DNA from: an uncultured Oscillospiraceae bacterium
Lineage (GTDB): Bacteria; Bacillota; Clostridia; Oscillospirales; Acutalibacteraceae
Direction: 5' to 3'
Assembly (NCBI GenBank): GCA_902489595.1
Contig: CABUAS010000001.1
Span: forward strand, 1 to 64,000
DNA length: 64,000 nt
Part shown: one piece after another, positions 36,176 to 44,194 of the stretch
How the letters are laid out: every line of letters begins with the position of its first letter
Numbering within the stretch: the first letter of the stretch is position 1
The notes under the pieces: model-generated
Databases searched by the model: none
Seen by the model: only the letters and a program-made list of their open reading frames with translations
What the model was told of the DNA's origin: nothing
Translations under genes and position numbers: made by a program

Positions 36176-36489
36176 CCATTAAAAAAGCAAGCACTTTTTG
36201 TGCTTGTTTTTTTAATCGTATAAATAGGGATTTGAAACGAACTCCAAATTTTGAGGTACAAGCTGAAAAATTTGGGAGAAAGGTACAGTGTACCTTTCGA
36301 TAGCTGAGAAGAAAATCCCCACATCTGCGCCATTAAAAAAGCAAGCACTTTTTGTGCTTGTTTTTTTAATCGTATAAATAGGGATTTGAAACGAACTCCA
36401 AATTTTGAGGTACAAGCTGAAAAATTTGGGAGAAAGGTACAGTGTACCTTTCGATAGCTGAGAAGAAAATCCCCACATCTGCACCATTA
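36161..36489 (+). repeat. 154-bp tandem repeats carrying the tRNA-Ser 3' end
   Basis: From the tRNA T arm onward, a 154-bp unit (36161-36314) is repeated as far as I can read without change (36315-36468). The array ends in a third partial copy (36469-36489). Each copy begins with ATCCCCACATCTGCGCCATT, the tRNA 3' end plus CCA, and is followed by a hairpin terminator (GCAAGCAC/GTGCTTGT with T-run) and a GGTACAGTGTACC palindrome. The last copy has GCACCA instead of GCGCCA. Open frames through the array are not genes. Confidence 0.9.
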
Positions 36490-36493
36490 AAAA

Positions 36494-36521
36494 GACGGCA
36501 GGGTGATGACGCCCCGCCGCT
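36494..36521 (-). terminator. trpB2 terminator (dispersed repeat unit)
   Basis: On the minus strand GGCGGGG...CCCTGCC forms a stem followed by GTCTTTTTAA, about 20 bases past the trpB stop. Confidence 0.7.
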
Positions 36522-36540
36522 GTTTTGTTATATTCTGAAA

Positions 36541-37914
36541 TTAATCTACTTTAGGCAATTTTGATGCATATTCTTTCAATTCTTCATCTGTCGGAATATA
36601 ATCGTTCATTTCGCCGTCGTGGAATTTTTCATAAGCCACCATATCGAAATAGCCTGTGCCTGTAAGACCGAACACGATAGTCTTTTCTTCGCCTGTTTCT
36701 TTGCATTTCAAAGCCTCGTCAATAGCAACACGGATAGCATGCGAACTTTCAGGTGCAGGCAAAATACCTTCAACACGGGCAAAATATTCTGCTGCTTCAA
36801 ATACATCTGTCTGTTTTACGGAAGTTGCCTCCATCAAGCCGTCATCATAAAGCTGTGAAAGAACTGAACTCATACCGTGGTAACGAAGTCCGCCTGCATG
36901 GTTGGCAGATGGAATGAAATCACAGCCGAGTGTATACATCTTTGCAAGAGGACAAACCATACCCGTATCGCAGAAATCATAAGCATAAACACCACGGGTA
37001 AGACTCGGGCATGATGCAGGCTCAACAGCGATAATACGGTAATCTGCCTCACCTCTGAGTTTTTCGCCCATAAACGGAGCAATAAGACCGCCAAGGTTTG
37101 AGCCGCCGCCTGCACAGCCGATGATAATATCGGGTTTGATGTTATATTTATCAAGAGCGGCCTTTGTTTCAAGACCTATTACAGATTGATGAAGAAGAAC
37201 CTGATTCAATACAGAGCCTAAAACATATCTGTAGCCGTCGTTAGTTACAGCCTTTTCAACTGCCTCGCTGATTGCACAGCCAAGACTGCCTGTTGTGCCG
37301 GGATGCTCGGCATTTATTTTTTTACCGATTTCGGTTTCCATAGACGGTGAAGGTGTTACCGATGCGCCGTAGGTTCTCATAACTTCACGGCGGAACGGCT
37401 TTTGCTCATAAGAGCACTTAACCATATAAACCTTGCAGTCAAGGTCAAAATATGAACAAGCCATAGAGAGAGCCGTACCCCACTGACCTGCTCCCGTTTC
37501 GGTAGTTACACCTTTAAGCCCCTGTTTTTTCGCATAATACGCCTGCGCAATAGCGGAATTCAATTTATGTGAACCGCTTGTATTATTACCCTCAAATTTG
37601 TAGTAAATCTTTGCAGGTGTACCGAGTTTTTCTTCAAGGCAGTAAGCACGTACAAGCGGTGACGGGCGGTACATCTTGTAAAAGTTTTTGATTTCTTCGG
37701 GAATATCAAAATAAGGCGTGGTTTCGTCAAGTTCCTGCGCCACCAAATCTTCACAGAAAACACCTGAAAGTTCTTCTGCTGTCATAGGTTTTAATGTGGC
37801 AGGGTTAAGGAGCGGTGCCGGTTTATTTTTCATATCGGCACGCAGATTATACCAAGCCTTCGGCATCTCATTTTCATCAAGATAAATTTTGTAAGGGATT
37901 TTCTTTTCGGACAT
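36541..37914 (-). CDS. trpB: Tryptophan synthase beta chain, TrpB2 type
   Basis: The start is the ATG at 37914, because AAGGAGA (the ribosome site) lies inside the longer frame. The 457-residue PLP enzyme is of the TrpB2 subgroup: YRPSPLVRAYCLEEKLG, the PLP lysine in NNTSGSHKLNSA, ETGAGQWGTALS, the phosphate loop GCAGGGSNLGG, and C-terminal GLTGTGYFD. TrpB2 enzymes make tryptophan from indole and serine and often occur without trpA, as here. The gene stands alone behind a Trp T-box, which ties it to tryptophan supply, perhaps indole salvage. Confidence 0.95.
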   Translation of the reverse strand: MSEKKIPYKIYLDENEMPKAWYNLRADMKNKPAPLLNPATLKPMTAEELSGVFCEDLVAQELDETTPYFDIPEEIKNFYKMYRPSPLVRAYCLEEKLGTPAKIYYKFEGNNTSGSHKLNSAIAQAYYAKKQGLKGVTTETGAGQWGTALSMACSYFDLDCKVYMVKCSYEQKPFRREVMRTYGASVTPSPSMETEIGKKINAEHPGTTGSLGCAISEAVEKAVTNDGYRYVLGSVLNQVLLHQSVIGLETKAALDKYNIKPDIIIGCAGGGSNLGGLIAPFMGEKLRGEADYRIIAVEPASCPSLTRGVYAYDFCDTGMVCPLAKMYTLGCDFIPSANHAGGLRYHGMSSVLSQLYDDGLMEATSVKQTDVFEAAEYFARVEGILPAPESSHAIRVAIDEALKCKETGEEKTIVFGLTGTGYFDMVAYEKFHDGEMNDYIPTDEELKEYASKLPKVD

Positions 37915-37966
37915 TGTAATGTCTCCTTTCATAATATTATTATATTGCTTTGAGACAAAATAAAAA

Positions 37967-38250
37967 ATCCTGTCCCAAGCCTAAAAATGCTGGGACAGGA
38001 TATATATTACAATCCTGCGGTGCCACCCGGCTTAACGCATCATTACAATACGCCCACTTTTCGCGTACCATCATACGCAGACCTTTGATTACGGAGAGCC
38101 ACACTCCGTCTGACATACTCAAAGTTCCCGAAAACTTTTTTCTGCTCGCCCTCAGAAGTCCATTCAATTTCATATTTTTCGCTGCAATCACACCATCTGC
38201 AACTCTCTGTAGAAAAAGGGGTGAAACTTACTTACTCTTCTTCAACGGTT
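37967..38250 (-). promoter_or_regulatory. Tryptophan-responsive T-box leader of trpB2
   Basis: The minus-strand leader has the stem I elements AGTAAGT, CAGAGAG and GATGGTGTGA, a specifier loop with GAATGGAC, whose UGG tryptophan codon is the complement of 38160-38162, the antiterminator GGGTGGCACCGCAGGA (complement of 38015-38030) and the terminator TCCTGTCCCAGC...TTGGGACAGGA with a T-run (complement of 38000-37968). Uncharged tRNA-Trp should switch on transcription. Confidence 0.93.
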
Positions 38251-38256
38251 TAATGG

Positions 38257-38286
38257 ATTATAGCACGAATGTATTTCGTATGTCAA
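38257..38286 (-). promoter_or_regulatory. trpB2/T-box promoter
   Basis: TTGACA (complement of 38281-38286), 18-base spacer, perfect TATAAT (complement of 38257-38262). Confidence 0.85.
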
Positions 38287-38360
38287 GAGATTTATAAAAA
38301 TTTTTTATAATCAGATTTTCCCCTGCTGCCGCACATTGGTTTTTTCATACTGTCAGTATA

Positions 38361-38397
38361 AAAAGCCTGCGGCAAACTATGCTTGCGGCAGGCTCGG
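38361..38397 (-). terminator. Terminator of collagen-like gene
   Basis: AGCCTGCCGCAA...TTGCCGCAGGCT stem with one mismatch, followed by TTTTTATA on the minus strand. Confidence 0.75.
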
Positions 38398-38399
38398 CA

Positions 38400-39416
38400 T
38401 CAGTTCAGTTTTTTAACAGTCAATGACGCCTGATTTACTGTTCCTTCTGTGTTGTTTACAGTTGAAGTCAGCGAAACATCAATAACATCACCTGCGGCAA
38501 GTGTAACGATTACACTGTTTCCGAAAGTTTTATCGTTATTCGCAGTCAGCGTCAAAGTCTGTGCAGTTTGAGGAATAACACTGCCATTGTTCCTGACAGC
38601 AAGAGTTAGATTTCCTGCATTGCTTACTGATGCCACAACATTGTAGGTCAGTTCATAATCTCCTGCCGTTGTTATTGTGAGCGCATTGGCATTTGCCGCA
38701 GTGTTCACATTTAAAGTCGGCATAATTGACGGCATAGTTACCGTTGTAGGTGTTCCTGTTACAGTTTCAAAATCCTGTGCCGCAGTAGAATAGCGTCCGC
38801 TGTACGCTTCCAATCCTGAACCTTCTGCACCCGTAGCACCTGTTGCGCCTGTTGCGCCTGTTGCGCCTGTTGCACCCGTTGCGCCTGTTGCACCCGTTGC
38901 GCCTGTAACACCCGTTGCGCCTGTTGGTCCTGTCGGTCCTGTTGCACCGTTTGTACCCGCTGTGCCTGTTGCACCCGTTGCGCCAGTTGGTCCCGTAGGT
39001 CCTGTTGCACCGTTTGTACCTGCCGTGCCTGTAGCACCTGTAGCGCCCGTTGGTCCCGTAGGTCCTGTTGCACCGTTTGTACCTGCCGTGCCTGTTGCAC
39101 CTGTCGGTCCTGTAGGACCCATCTGACCGTTCATACCGTCTGCACCCGTTGGTCCTGTCGGTCCTGTAGGACCCATCTGACCATTCATACCGTTAAGACC
39201 TGCAGGACCTGTCGGTCCCGTAGCACCTGTTGCACCTGTTGCGCCTGTAACTCCCGTCGAACTTCCCGTCGGTCCTGTAGGACCTGTTGCTCCCGTAGGA
39301 CCTGTCGGGCCCTGAATACAACAAGGAGTACAACAATGCCTTTCAACATTACAGCTGCAGCCCTTTGAACATCCCCTGCTCAAAGCGTCGTTATCATAAG
39401 GTCTGTAAATTGTCAT
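38400..39416 (-). CDS. Collagen-like GXT-repeat protein, BclA-like
   Basis: The 338-residue protein has a short N-terminal region rich in cysteine (CSKGCSC, CCTPCC, about 18-34), a collagen-like Gly-X-Thr domain of about 160 residues ([10 protein letters not shown] and GATGATG types, with short GLNGMNGQM and GTAGTNGAT breaks) and a C-terminal jelly-roll-like domain of about 135 residues. This is the plan of BclA-type exosporium filament proteins of spore-formers. Thr in the Y position is the known O-glycosylation site in such proteins. It lies 54 bases downstream of a GT2 gene in the same direction, with a GGAG site before the ATG. Confidence 0.9.
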   Translation of the reverse strand: MTIYRPYDNDALSRGCSKGCSCNVERHCCTPCCIQGPTGPTGATGPTGPTGSSTGVTGATGATGATGPTGPAGLNGMNGQMGPTGPTGPTGADGMNGQMGPTGPTGATGTAGTNGATGPTGPTGATGATGTAGTNGATGPTGPTGATGATGTAGTNGATGPTGPTGATGVTGATGATGATGATGATGATGATGATGAEGSGLEAYSGRYSTAAQDFETVTGTPTTVTMPSIMPTLNVNTAANANALTITTAGDYELTYNVVASVSNAGNLTLAVRNNGSVIPQTAQTLTLTANNDKTFGNSVIVTLAAGDVIDVSLTSTVNNTEGTVNQASLTVKKLN

Positions 39417-39470
39417 ATTTTTACTCCTAATTACTGATTTTGCGGTGATAAATCACCTTTTATATCATAT

Positions 39471-40541
39471 TCATTCATAATGCTTTTTGTTAAAATATTG
39501 CTTATTATATAAATAAGACGGAGCATCGGGCTTAAAAGTGCCTGCAAGTTCGTTGTAATATTCAGCAGTTTTTATATCGCCGAGTTTATCATAACAAACG
39601 GCAAGTTCAATCGCAGGAATAAAGCCGTAGCAATCCTCACTGACAAATGCGCCGTTTGTGCTTTTTGGGCAGTCAAGAGCCGTTTTAAACCAGAAAGCGG
39701 CTGTGCTGTACATTTCTTTTTTTATAAAAATATATCCAAGTTCACAACAGATTTCCGCCCGAGGTGAATCATATAAAAACGAATCTGTAAGTGCGCTGAC
39801 TGCTTTATCTGTTTCGCCGTCGGCAAGATAAGAATAAGCAATGATTTTGCATGCCTCAATCTTATTTTCTATCCAACCGTCACCATTTAAAAAATCAGTC
39901 AGAATTTCACGGCATTTGTCATATTTTTTGTGATAATAAAGTTCTCTGCCGTAATAAAATTTATCACGCTCGGTTAAACTTTCACCGTCGGCAATCTGCT
40001 TTTCATAAATCAAAAGATTTCTGTTGCTGTAATTCTGCTTTATTGATTTATGATAAACAGCAATATCCGAATAAATAACTTTGCCCCTCGGCACAATCAC
40101 CTCATGAACTCTTCCGCTGAACAAAAGCCTACCGTCATTTTTAACAATCCGTTCTCTGTAAAAAGTAAAAGTCGGCGTGCCGTTTTCATCAAACGCAGTG
40201 CAGTAAGGCATCATAACCACATCGGTTTGAGCGGGTATATTATTTTTCAAATCAAGCAGTTTAAGCCTGTTTTCCTCAGTTAAAACATCATCTGCGTCAA
40301 GCCACATATTATAATCACCCGATGACTTTGAAAAAGCAAAATTTCTCGCCCTTGAAAAATCATCGCACCACTTGAAATCAAAAACCTTATCTGTAAACCA
40401 ACCTGCAATTTCTTTCGTATTATCCGTGCTTCCCGTATCGCATATAATAATTTCGCCAAAAACATCGTGAACGCTTTCAAGGCATCTTGCAATAACGCTT
40501 TCCTCATTTTTAACAATCATACATAAACTGAAAAAAGGCAC
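39471..40541 (-). CDS. GT2 glycosyltransferase with C-terminal TPR region
   Basis: I place the start at the GTG at 40541, after GGGGGG, giving PFFSLCMIVKNEESVIARCL, the standard start of this family. Upstream in-frame ATGs lie in a structured leader. The protein (356 residues) has a GT-A domain with CDTGSTDNT, CDDFSRARNFAF and the metal motif LDADDVL. A helical, TPR-like half begins near residue 190. In C. difficile the similar SgtA gene lies beside bclA1 and glycosylates it. By analogy this enzyme probably glycosylates the collagen-like protein encoded next. That function is inference. Confidence 0.83.
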   Translation of the reverse strand: MPFFSLCMIVKNEESVIARCLESVHDVFGEIIICDTGSTDNTKEIAGWFTDKVFDFKWCDDFSRARNFAFSKSSGDYNMWLDADDVLTEENRLKLLDLKNNIPAQTDVVMMPYCTAFDENGTPTFTFYRERIVKNDGRLLFSGRVHEVIVPRGKVIYSDIAVYHKSIKQNYSNRNLLIYEKQIADGESLTERDKFYYGRELYYHKKYDKCREILTDFLNGDGWIENKIEACKIIAYSYLADGETDKAVSALTDSFLYDSPRAEICCELGYIFIKKEMYSTAAFWFKTALDCPKSTNGAFVSEDCYGFIPAIELAVCYDKLGDIKTAEYYNELAGTFKPDAPSYLYNKQYFNKKHYE

Positions 40542-40670
40542 AGCAATCCCCCCTGTTACAGGATATGCCGTGCCGAAAAAACCGTTAAACTCCATAAAAT
40601 GAAAAACGCCACTAAATAACTTAGCGGTGTTTCTCAAAAGGGGTAAAAATTTATGTAAAAGCCAAAAGCT
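40537..40670 (-). promoter_or_regulatory. Structured leader of the GT2 gene with RBS-sequestering hairpin
   Basis: Two hairpins precede the GTG start on the minus strand. ACACCGCTAA/TTAGTGGCGT with a TTTTTC tail (40631-40601) looks like a terminator. Further on, GGCACGGCA pairs perfectly with TGCTGTGCC (40574-40566 with 40545-40537), enclosing the GGGGGG ribosome site and containing the GTG itself. An upstream GTTTCTTAC...GAGAAAC pairing could compete with the first hairpin. No known riboswitch class is recognised. Confidence 0.5.
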
Positions 40671-40709
40671 TTTAAGTAAGAAACGGTTTAATTTCTTACT
40701 ACGCTCATC

Positions 40710-40737
40710 ATTATAATTATTATTTAAAAAAAATCAA
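40710..40737 (-). promoter_or_regulatory. Promoter of GT2/collagen-like operon
   Basis: TTGATT (complement of 40732-40737), 16-base spacer, TATAAT (complement of 40710-40715), about 165 bases before the GTG start. Confidence 0.65.
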
Positions 40738-40841
40738 GACCTTTATTTGGATTTCTATTTTTTTGACATATCGTCTAAAAAGTAAAGGCAATTTTTATGC
40801 AATTTTCACAAATGATTATTTACAGATTTTTAATGATGTAC

Positions 40842-40886
40842 AAAAAAAGAATCAGCGGCGTGCACATAAATCACACCGCCGAGGCT
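40842..40886 (-). terminator. Terminator after the spoVT 3' part
   Basis: CGGCGGTGTG...GCACGCCGC stem and a run of seven T residues on the minus strand just past the SpoVT stop codon. It belongs to the original spoVT gene, not to the element. Confidence 0.75.
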
Positions 40887-40891
40887 CAAAA

Positions 40892-43102
40892 TTACTCCAT
40901 CTGTTTTCCCAAAAATGCCGCTGCAACCTGCACGAGTTTAATGTCGGTTTCATCGGGCAAAGTATTAGGCTCTGTTTCCATAAGAGCCACTGCACCCGAA
41001 ACATCACCGCCGTAGATAATCGGATACACAACGTTTGCCTTGCGGTCAAACCCCTCAATCGCATTCATTGACGGAACATCGCGTGTAGCGATGTGAATCT
41101 GCCTGTTTTCCATCAAATCTTCAAGATTTTTTGTAATTCTGCGCTCAAGAATTTCACGCTTACTGATACCTGATGCGGCAATAACATGATCGTTATCCAT
41201 AATTGCAATCGGCAGTCCGCCGCTTTTATGAAGCACCTCGGCATACTGATTGGCAAAATTTGAAAGTTCACCGATAGGTGAATATTTTTTAAAAATAACT
41301 TCGCCCTCTGAATCCGTAAAAATTTCCAGCGGGTCGCCGCCACATATAACATTGACACCGAAAGCCTTGTCCCTTTGGTTTTTAACCGTTTGGACTATTG
41401 TGGCTGATAAGTTACCTTCGATGTCCCAATTAAAATTTACGACTTTACCTCTGTAACCTGCTTCTTCGAGTTGTTCATCGGTAAGCGTACCTGCTTCAAG
41501 CAACATAGCAATATCCGCTTTTAACTCTATGTCTATGTGCGGCTCTTCGCCGTCAAAGACCACTATTCTATCAACAATAAGCGGTAGATCGCCCTTGTCG
41601 AGTTTATCCTTGTCGAGAATATCACGGAAAATTTGCAAAGCCGTTTTTGCGATACGGTTGACCTCTATGGTTGTGTTTCTGCGTTCAACCGTCATTTCAA
41701 GTTGCTTTTCAAGACCGTCAATTTTTTGCAAAAGCTCGGTTTCCATTTCCTCATAGGTTTCCTCTATGATTTCACGGTTTACACCTTCCGCTTTCATTAA
41801 CTCACGAATTTTCTGCTTTTGAGTAGCCTTGTAACTCTCCCTTGCCTTTGCTAAATCCACCTCTAAATTTGCGATAGTGGAAGCAGAGGTTTTCATCATT
41901 TGTGGCTCACTCTTAATGGCTTTTTCCAATTCAGCAATCATTTTTTCGGAGTTCATCATCACACGCTCAATATACTTTTTGAGCATCGTATCGAGCAAAT
42001 CAATACGGGTATGGTGTGATGTGCAACCTTTAAGACCTCTCTTGTGGTACGTTCCACAAGTGTAGGCGGGTGCTAAATCGGGACGGCTCATAGAGAACAT
42101 AGGACTACCGCAATCACCACAAAAAAGGAAACCCGAATAGGTAGTATCGTATTTCTTGACACCCCGATAATTCGATTTTGTCCGTGCTTTTAGGTGCTGT
42201 TGAGCCTTCATAAACTCTTTGACATCGACTATGGCAGGGTGATGATTTTCAAACACCTTGTGTTCGTCCTCGTCCAATTTTTTATCCGCACCATTGATAT
42301 TTTTACGGGTATATTTGTGCTGACGGAGAGTGCCGATATAAAAATCATTCTGCAAAATACCGCTGATTGACGGTATTGCCCATATAGGACTTGCTTTGAT
42401 TTTTACCTCAACCTTGCCCTTGCTCTTTGCGGCTTCGGCTTCTTTGCGTTCCTTTTCCACCATACGAGGTGTCGGGATATTTTTCTCGGTAAGGTAGTTT
42501 GCAATTTTCTTATAACCCCACCCCTCGTTGTATAGACGGAAAATCTCACGGACAACCACCGCCGCCTTTTCGTCAACCTCAAAAATCATATTTTTGGTAT
42601 CAACAAAGTAATATCCGTAAGGCACGGCACAAATCCAATTCCCGTCATTTTGACGGCTCTCAACGACCCTTTTTACCTTTTTGGAAGCATCGGTAACGGG
42701 CATTTCGTTGAGCAAAAAGCGTACTTGGATATTATTCCAATCATCATAGGTCGGATAGTCGATACCGTCACCGATGGAAATAATACGCACCCCTGCATCT
42801 CGCAAATCTTCGAGTTCTACAAGACCTCTACTGTTACGGCGGGAAAAACGGGAAAAGTCTTTAATGATAAGAATATCGTAATGCCCGTTCATCAAAAGTG
42901 GACGCATACGCTGATAATCTTCTCTCTGCTCAAAGGTGTAACCGCTTTTATCACGATCCTCGTAATAGTCCACCTCTGCATCGGGAAATGTCTGCTTAAT
43001 GTAAGTTTTTATAATTCTTCTTTGGTTTTCGATAGATGTATTATCTCTGTCTTTTTCAGTATCAACAGAGATACGCATATATGCGGCAATCTTTTTCGCC
43101 AT
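40892..43102 (-). CDS. Large serine recombinase fused in frame to the SpoVT C-terminal part
   Basis: Residues 1-591 are a large serine recombinase: resolvase domain with catalytic Ser12 (AYMRIS), a Recombinase domain, a zinc ribbon near 325-360 (FCGDCG...CGTYHKRGLKGC) and a long coiled coil. Residues 592-736 are the C-terminal part of SpoVT (EIFTDSEGEVIFKKYSPIGE onward, a GAF-like domain ending AAAFLGKQME). The junction is the attachment core at 41330-41335, encoding Asp590-Pro591. In the excised circle the recombinase would instead end with 25 residues encoded at 56497-56574, for 616 residues. The chimaera is thus the product of integration into spoVT. GGTGGTGAA lies before the ATG. Whether the fusion protein is active is unknown. 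Confidence 0.92.
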   Translation of the reverse strand: MAKKIAAYMRISVDTEKDRDNTSIENQRRIIKTYIKQTFPDAEVDYYEDRDKSGYTFEQREDYQRMRPLLMNGHYDILIIKDFSRFSRRNSRGLVELEDLRDAGVRIISIGDGIDYPTYDDWNNIQVRFLLNEMPVTDASKKVKRVVESRQNDGNWICAVPYGYYFVDTKNMIFEVDEKAAVVVREIFRLYNEGWGYKKIANYLTEKNIPTPRMVEKERKEAEAAKSKGKVEVKIKASPIWAIPSISGILQNDFYIGTLRQHKYTRKNINGADKKLDEDEHKVFENHHPAIVDVKEFMKAQQHLKARTKSNYRGVKKYDTTYSGFLFCGDCGSPMFSMSRPDLAPAYTCGTYHKRGLKGCTSHHTRIDLLDTMLKKYIERVMMNSEKMIAELEKAIKSEPQMMKTSASTIANLEVDLAKARESYKATQKQKIRELMKAEGVNREIIEETYEEMETELLQKIDGLEKQLEMTVERRNTTIEVNRIAKTALQIFRDILDKDKLDKGDLPLIVDRIVVFDGEEPHIDIELKADIAMLLEAGTLTDEQLEEAGYRGKVVNFNWDIEGNLSATIVQTVKNQRDKAFGVNVICGGDPLEIFTDSEGEVIFKKYSPIGELSNFANQYAEVLHKSGGLPIAIMDNDHVIAASGISKREILERRITKNLEDLMENRQIHIATRDVPSMNAIEGFDRKANVVYPIIYGGDVSGAVALMETEPNTLPDETDIKLVQVAAAFLGKQME
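41330..41359. other. Attachment junction, recombinase/SpoVT side
   Basis: Core CGGGTC (41330-41335), 6-base GCCGCC, then the attP arm ACATATAACATTGACACC (41342-41359). The lower-coordinate side is spoVT sequence. The inferred crossover dinucleotide is TC at 41334-41335. Confidence 0.88.
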
Positions 43103-43151
43103 ATATTCACCACCAATGTTGTATTTTTATATACTCCTATTTACGAACAAC

Positions 43152-43180
43152 ATTGTAACATACCTTTCTACAAATTGCAA
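43152..43180 (-). promoter_or_regulatory. Recombinase promoter
   Basis: TTGCAA (complement of 43175-43180), 17-base spacer, TACAAT (complement of 43152-43157), about 50 bases before the recombinase ATG. Confidence 0.7.
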
Positions 43181-43260
43181 CACTTTTCGAGGAATTAGTT
43201 GATTTTGGAAGTCTTTTAATGTAATTATGGCAGAATAAACCTCTGCCATAGCAGAGATAA

Positions 43261-43509
43261 TTAACTATCTCCGATTAGTCCTTGCTGAACGTTCTTGGCT
43301 GCAAGAACCTCTTTGTTGTGGAGCAACAACTCCTTTGTGAGTTCCACAATATCGCCTTTGCCGGAAAGGAATACGCACACCTTATACCCTTTGGCTTTCC
43401 AATTTCTATAATCGGGTTTTAAGGACTCTCGCAACGCTTTGTCCTCTCTTTCTTCCCGTGATAACCAATAATATGCTATTTTGTTCTTGTCGCAGACTTC
43501 CAAAATCAT
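43261..43509 (-). CDS. Small conserved-type hypothetical protein of the element
   Basis: The 82-residue protein has a very good ribosome site (GGAGGTG) 7 bases before its ATG and no shadowing gene on the other strand. It is charged and soluble, beginning MILEVCDKNKIAYYW with a central WKAKGYKVCVFLSGKGD stretch. I do not recognise a named family. It lies between the repA fragment and the recombinase, a place where mobilisable clostridial elements often carry small accessory genes. Function unknown. Confidence 0.65.
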   Translation of the reverse strand: MILEVCDKNKIAYYWLSREEREDKALRESLKPDYRNWKAKGYKVCVFLSGKGDIVELTKELLLHNKEVLAAKNVQQGLIGDS

Positions 43510-43760
43510 TCGCTGACACCTCCGTTCATTCCATATTTTTCCTCGATTTTGTTGCGTCTATTCAGATTGCTTTTTTACCCTCCGAAAAAGAAAATGGGTG
43601 TGCCTGACCTCAAGCGGCGGCTTCCAAACACCGCTTTGGTCTATATACTCTCTGTCTAAAGTAGTCCATAGAATTATTCTTTTTTCGGGTAGTAAGTTAT
43701 TATCTTTAGTATTGTTTCCTGCTAAAAAGCCGCAGTCTTTAATGCGGAAAAACCGCACTC

Positions 43761-44114
43761 TTACTGTGTTTGGAACTTGTGGACGTAGAGCCGAGTCGGT
43801 CTGCCTTTGCCTTGCCGTTGTCGGCTGATGAGTCCGTACATTTCCAATTCTTTCAGCATTTTGGTGGCTTTATCGTGTCCGCAGGAAAGTGTTTCGCATA
43901 TATCCTTTAGGGTGCAATACACGAACACATCGCCGTAGCGGTCAGTAAATCTATCCTTGTTTTTGGTGGAAAGGCTCATACGGTCAAGCAGTATTCCGTA
44001 GAGCAGGGCGGCATTTGCGGATAGCCCCGTATATGACGGGTGCGTTAGGATTGCTTTCGGAACTCTCACAAAAGCAAACGCTTCAGCTTCCCACCACTTG
44101 AATTTTTCGCCCAA
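43761..44114 (-). CDS. RepA_N-type replication initiator, C-terminally truncated
   Basis: The 117-residue product starts at a TTG after AAGGAGTGA and matches the N-terminal winged-helix part of RepA initiators: FKWWEAEAFAFVRVPKAILTHPSYTGLS, then SANAALLYGILLDRMSLS, LKDICETLSCGHDKATKMLKELE and GLISRQRQGKGRPTRLYV. Full proteins are usually well over 200 residues. Here a stop codon follows, and the downstream sequence continues with RepA-like remnants broken by several stops, so it is probably a decayed gene. The element therefore likely does not replicate by itself through RepA. Confidence 0.8.
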   Translation of the reverse strand: MGEKFKWWEAEAFAFVRVPKAILTHPSYTGLSANAALLYGILLDRMSLSTKNKDRFTDRYGDVFVYCTLKDICETLSCGHDKATKMLKELEMYGLISRQRQGKGRPTRLYVHKFQTQ

Positions 44115-44194
44115 GCGTTCTCACTCCTTTCGTGCGATTTTTTGTATTAAAAGGGGGCGGTTTTTGCCGTTTTCGTCCTCTGTAAGCGGCTTTT

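Noticed and set aside
36157..36487. Open frames of 63 and 91 codons on the minus strand through the tRNA-adjacent repeats
   Set aside because: They arise from the 154-bp tandem repeats and the tRNA 3' end, have no ribosome sites, and repeat the same peptide because the DNA repeats.
38759..39100. Open frame overlapping the collagen-like gene (Gln-rich repeats), and the repetitive DNA resembling a CRISPR or minisatellite array
   Set aside because: It is an alternative frame of the Gly-X-Thr codons. The repeats have codon periodicity and no constant repeat plus unique spacer structure.
40542..40637. N-terminal extension of the GT2 protein to 40637 or 40595
   Set aside because: The extra residues fall within a terminator-like hairpin and before a good G-rich ribosome site, and the family starts at the SLCMIVKNEE segment.
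41330..43102. Sequencing or assembly error as the source of the recombinase-SpoVT fusion
   Set aside because: Both junctions share the same core, the spoVT frame is kept exactly on excision, and the attP arms form an inverted repeat. A misassembly would not produce all three.
43558..43758. 66-codon frame after repA
   Set aside because: No ribosome site; it overlaps the decayed 3' part of repA and shows no coding features.
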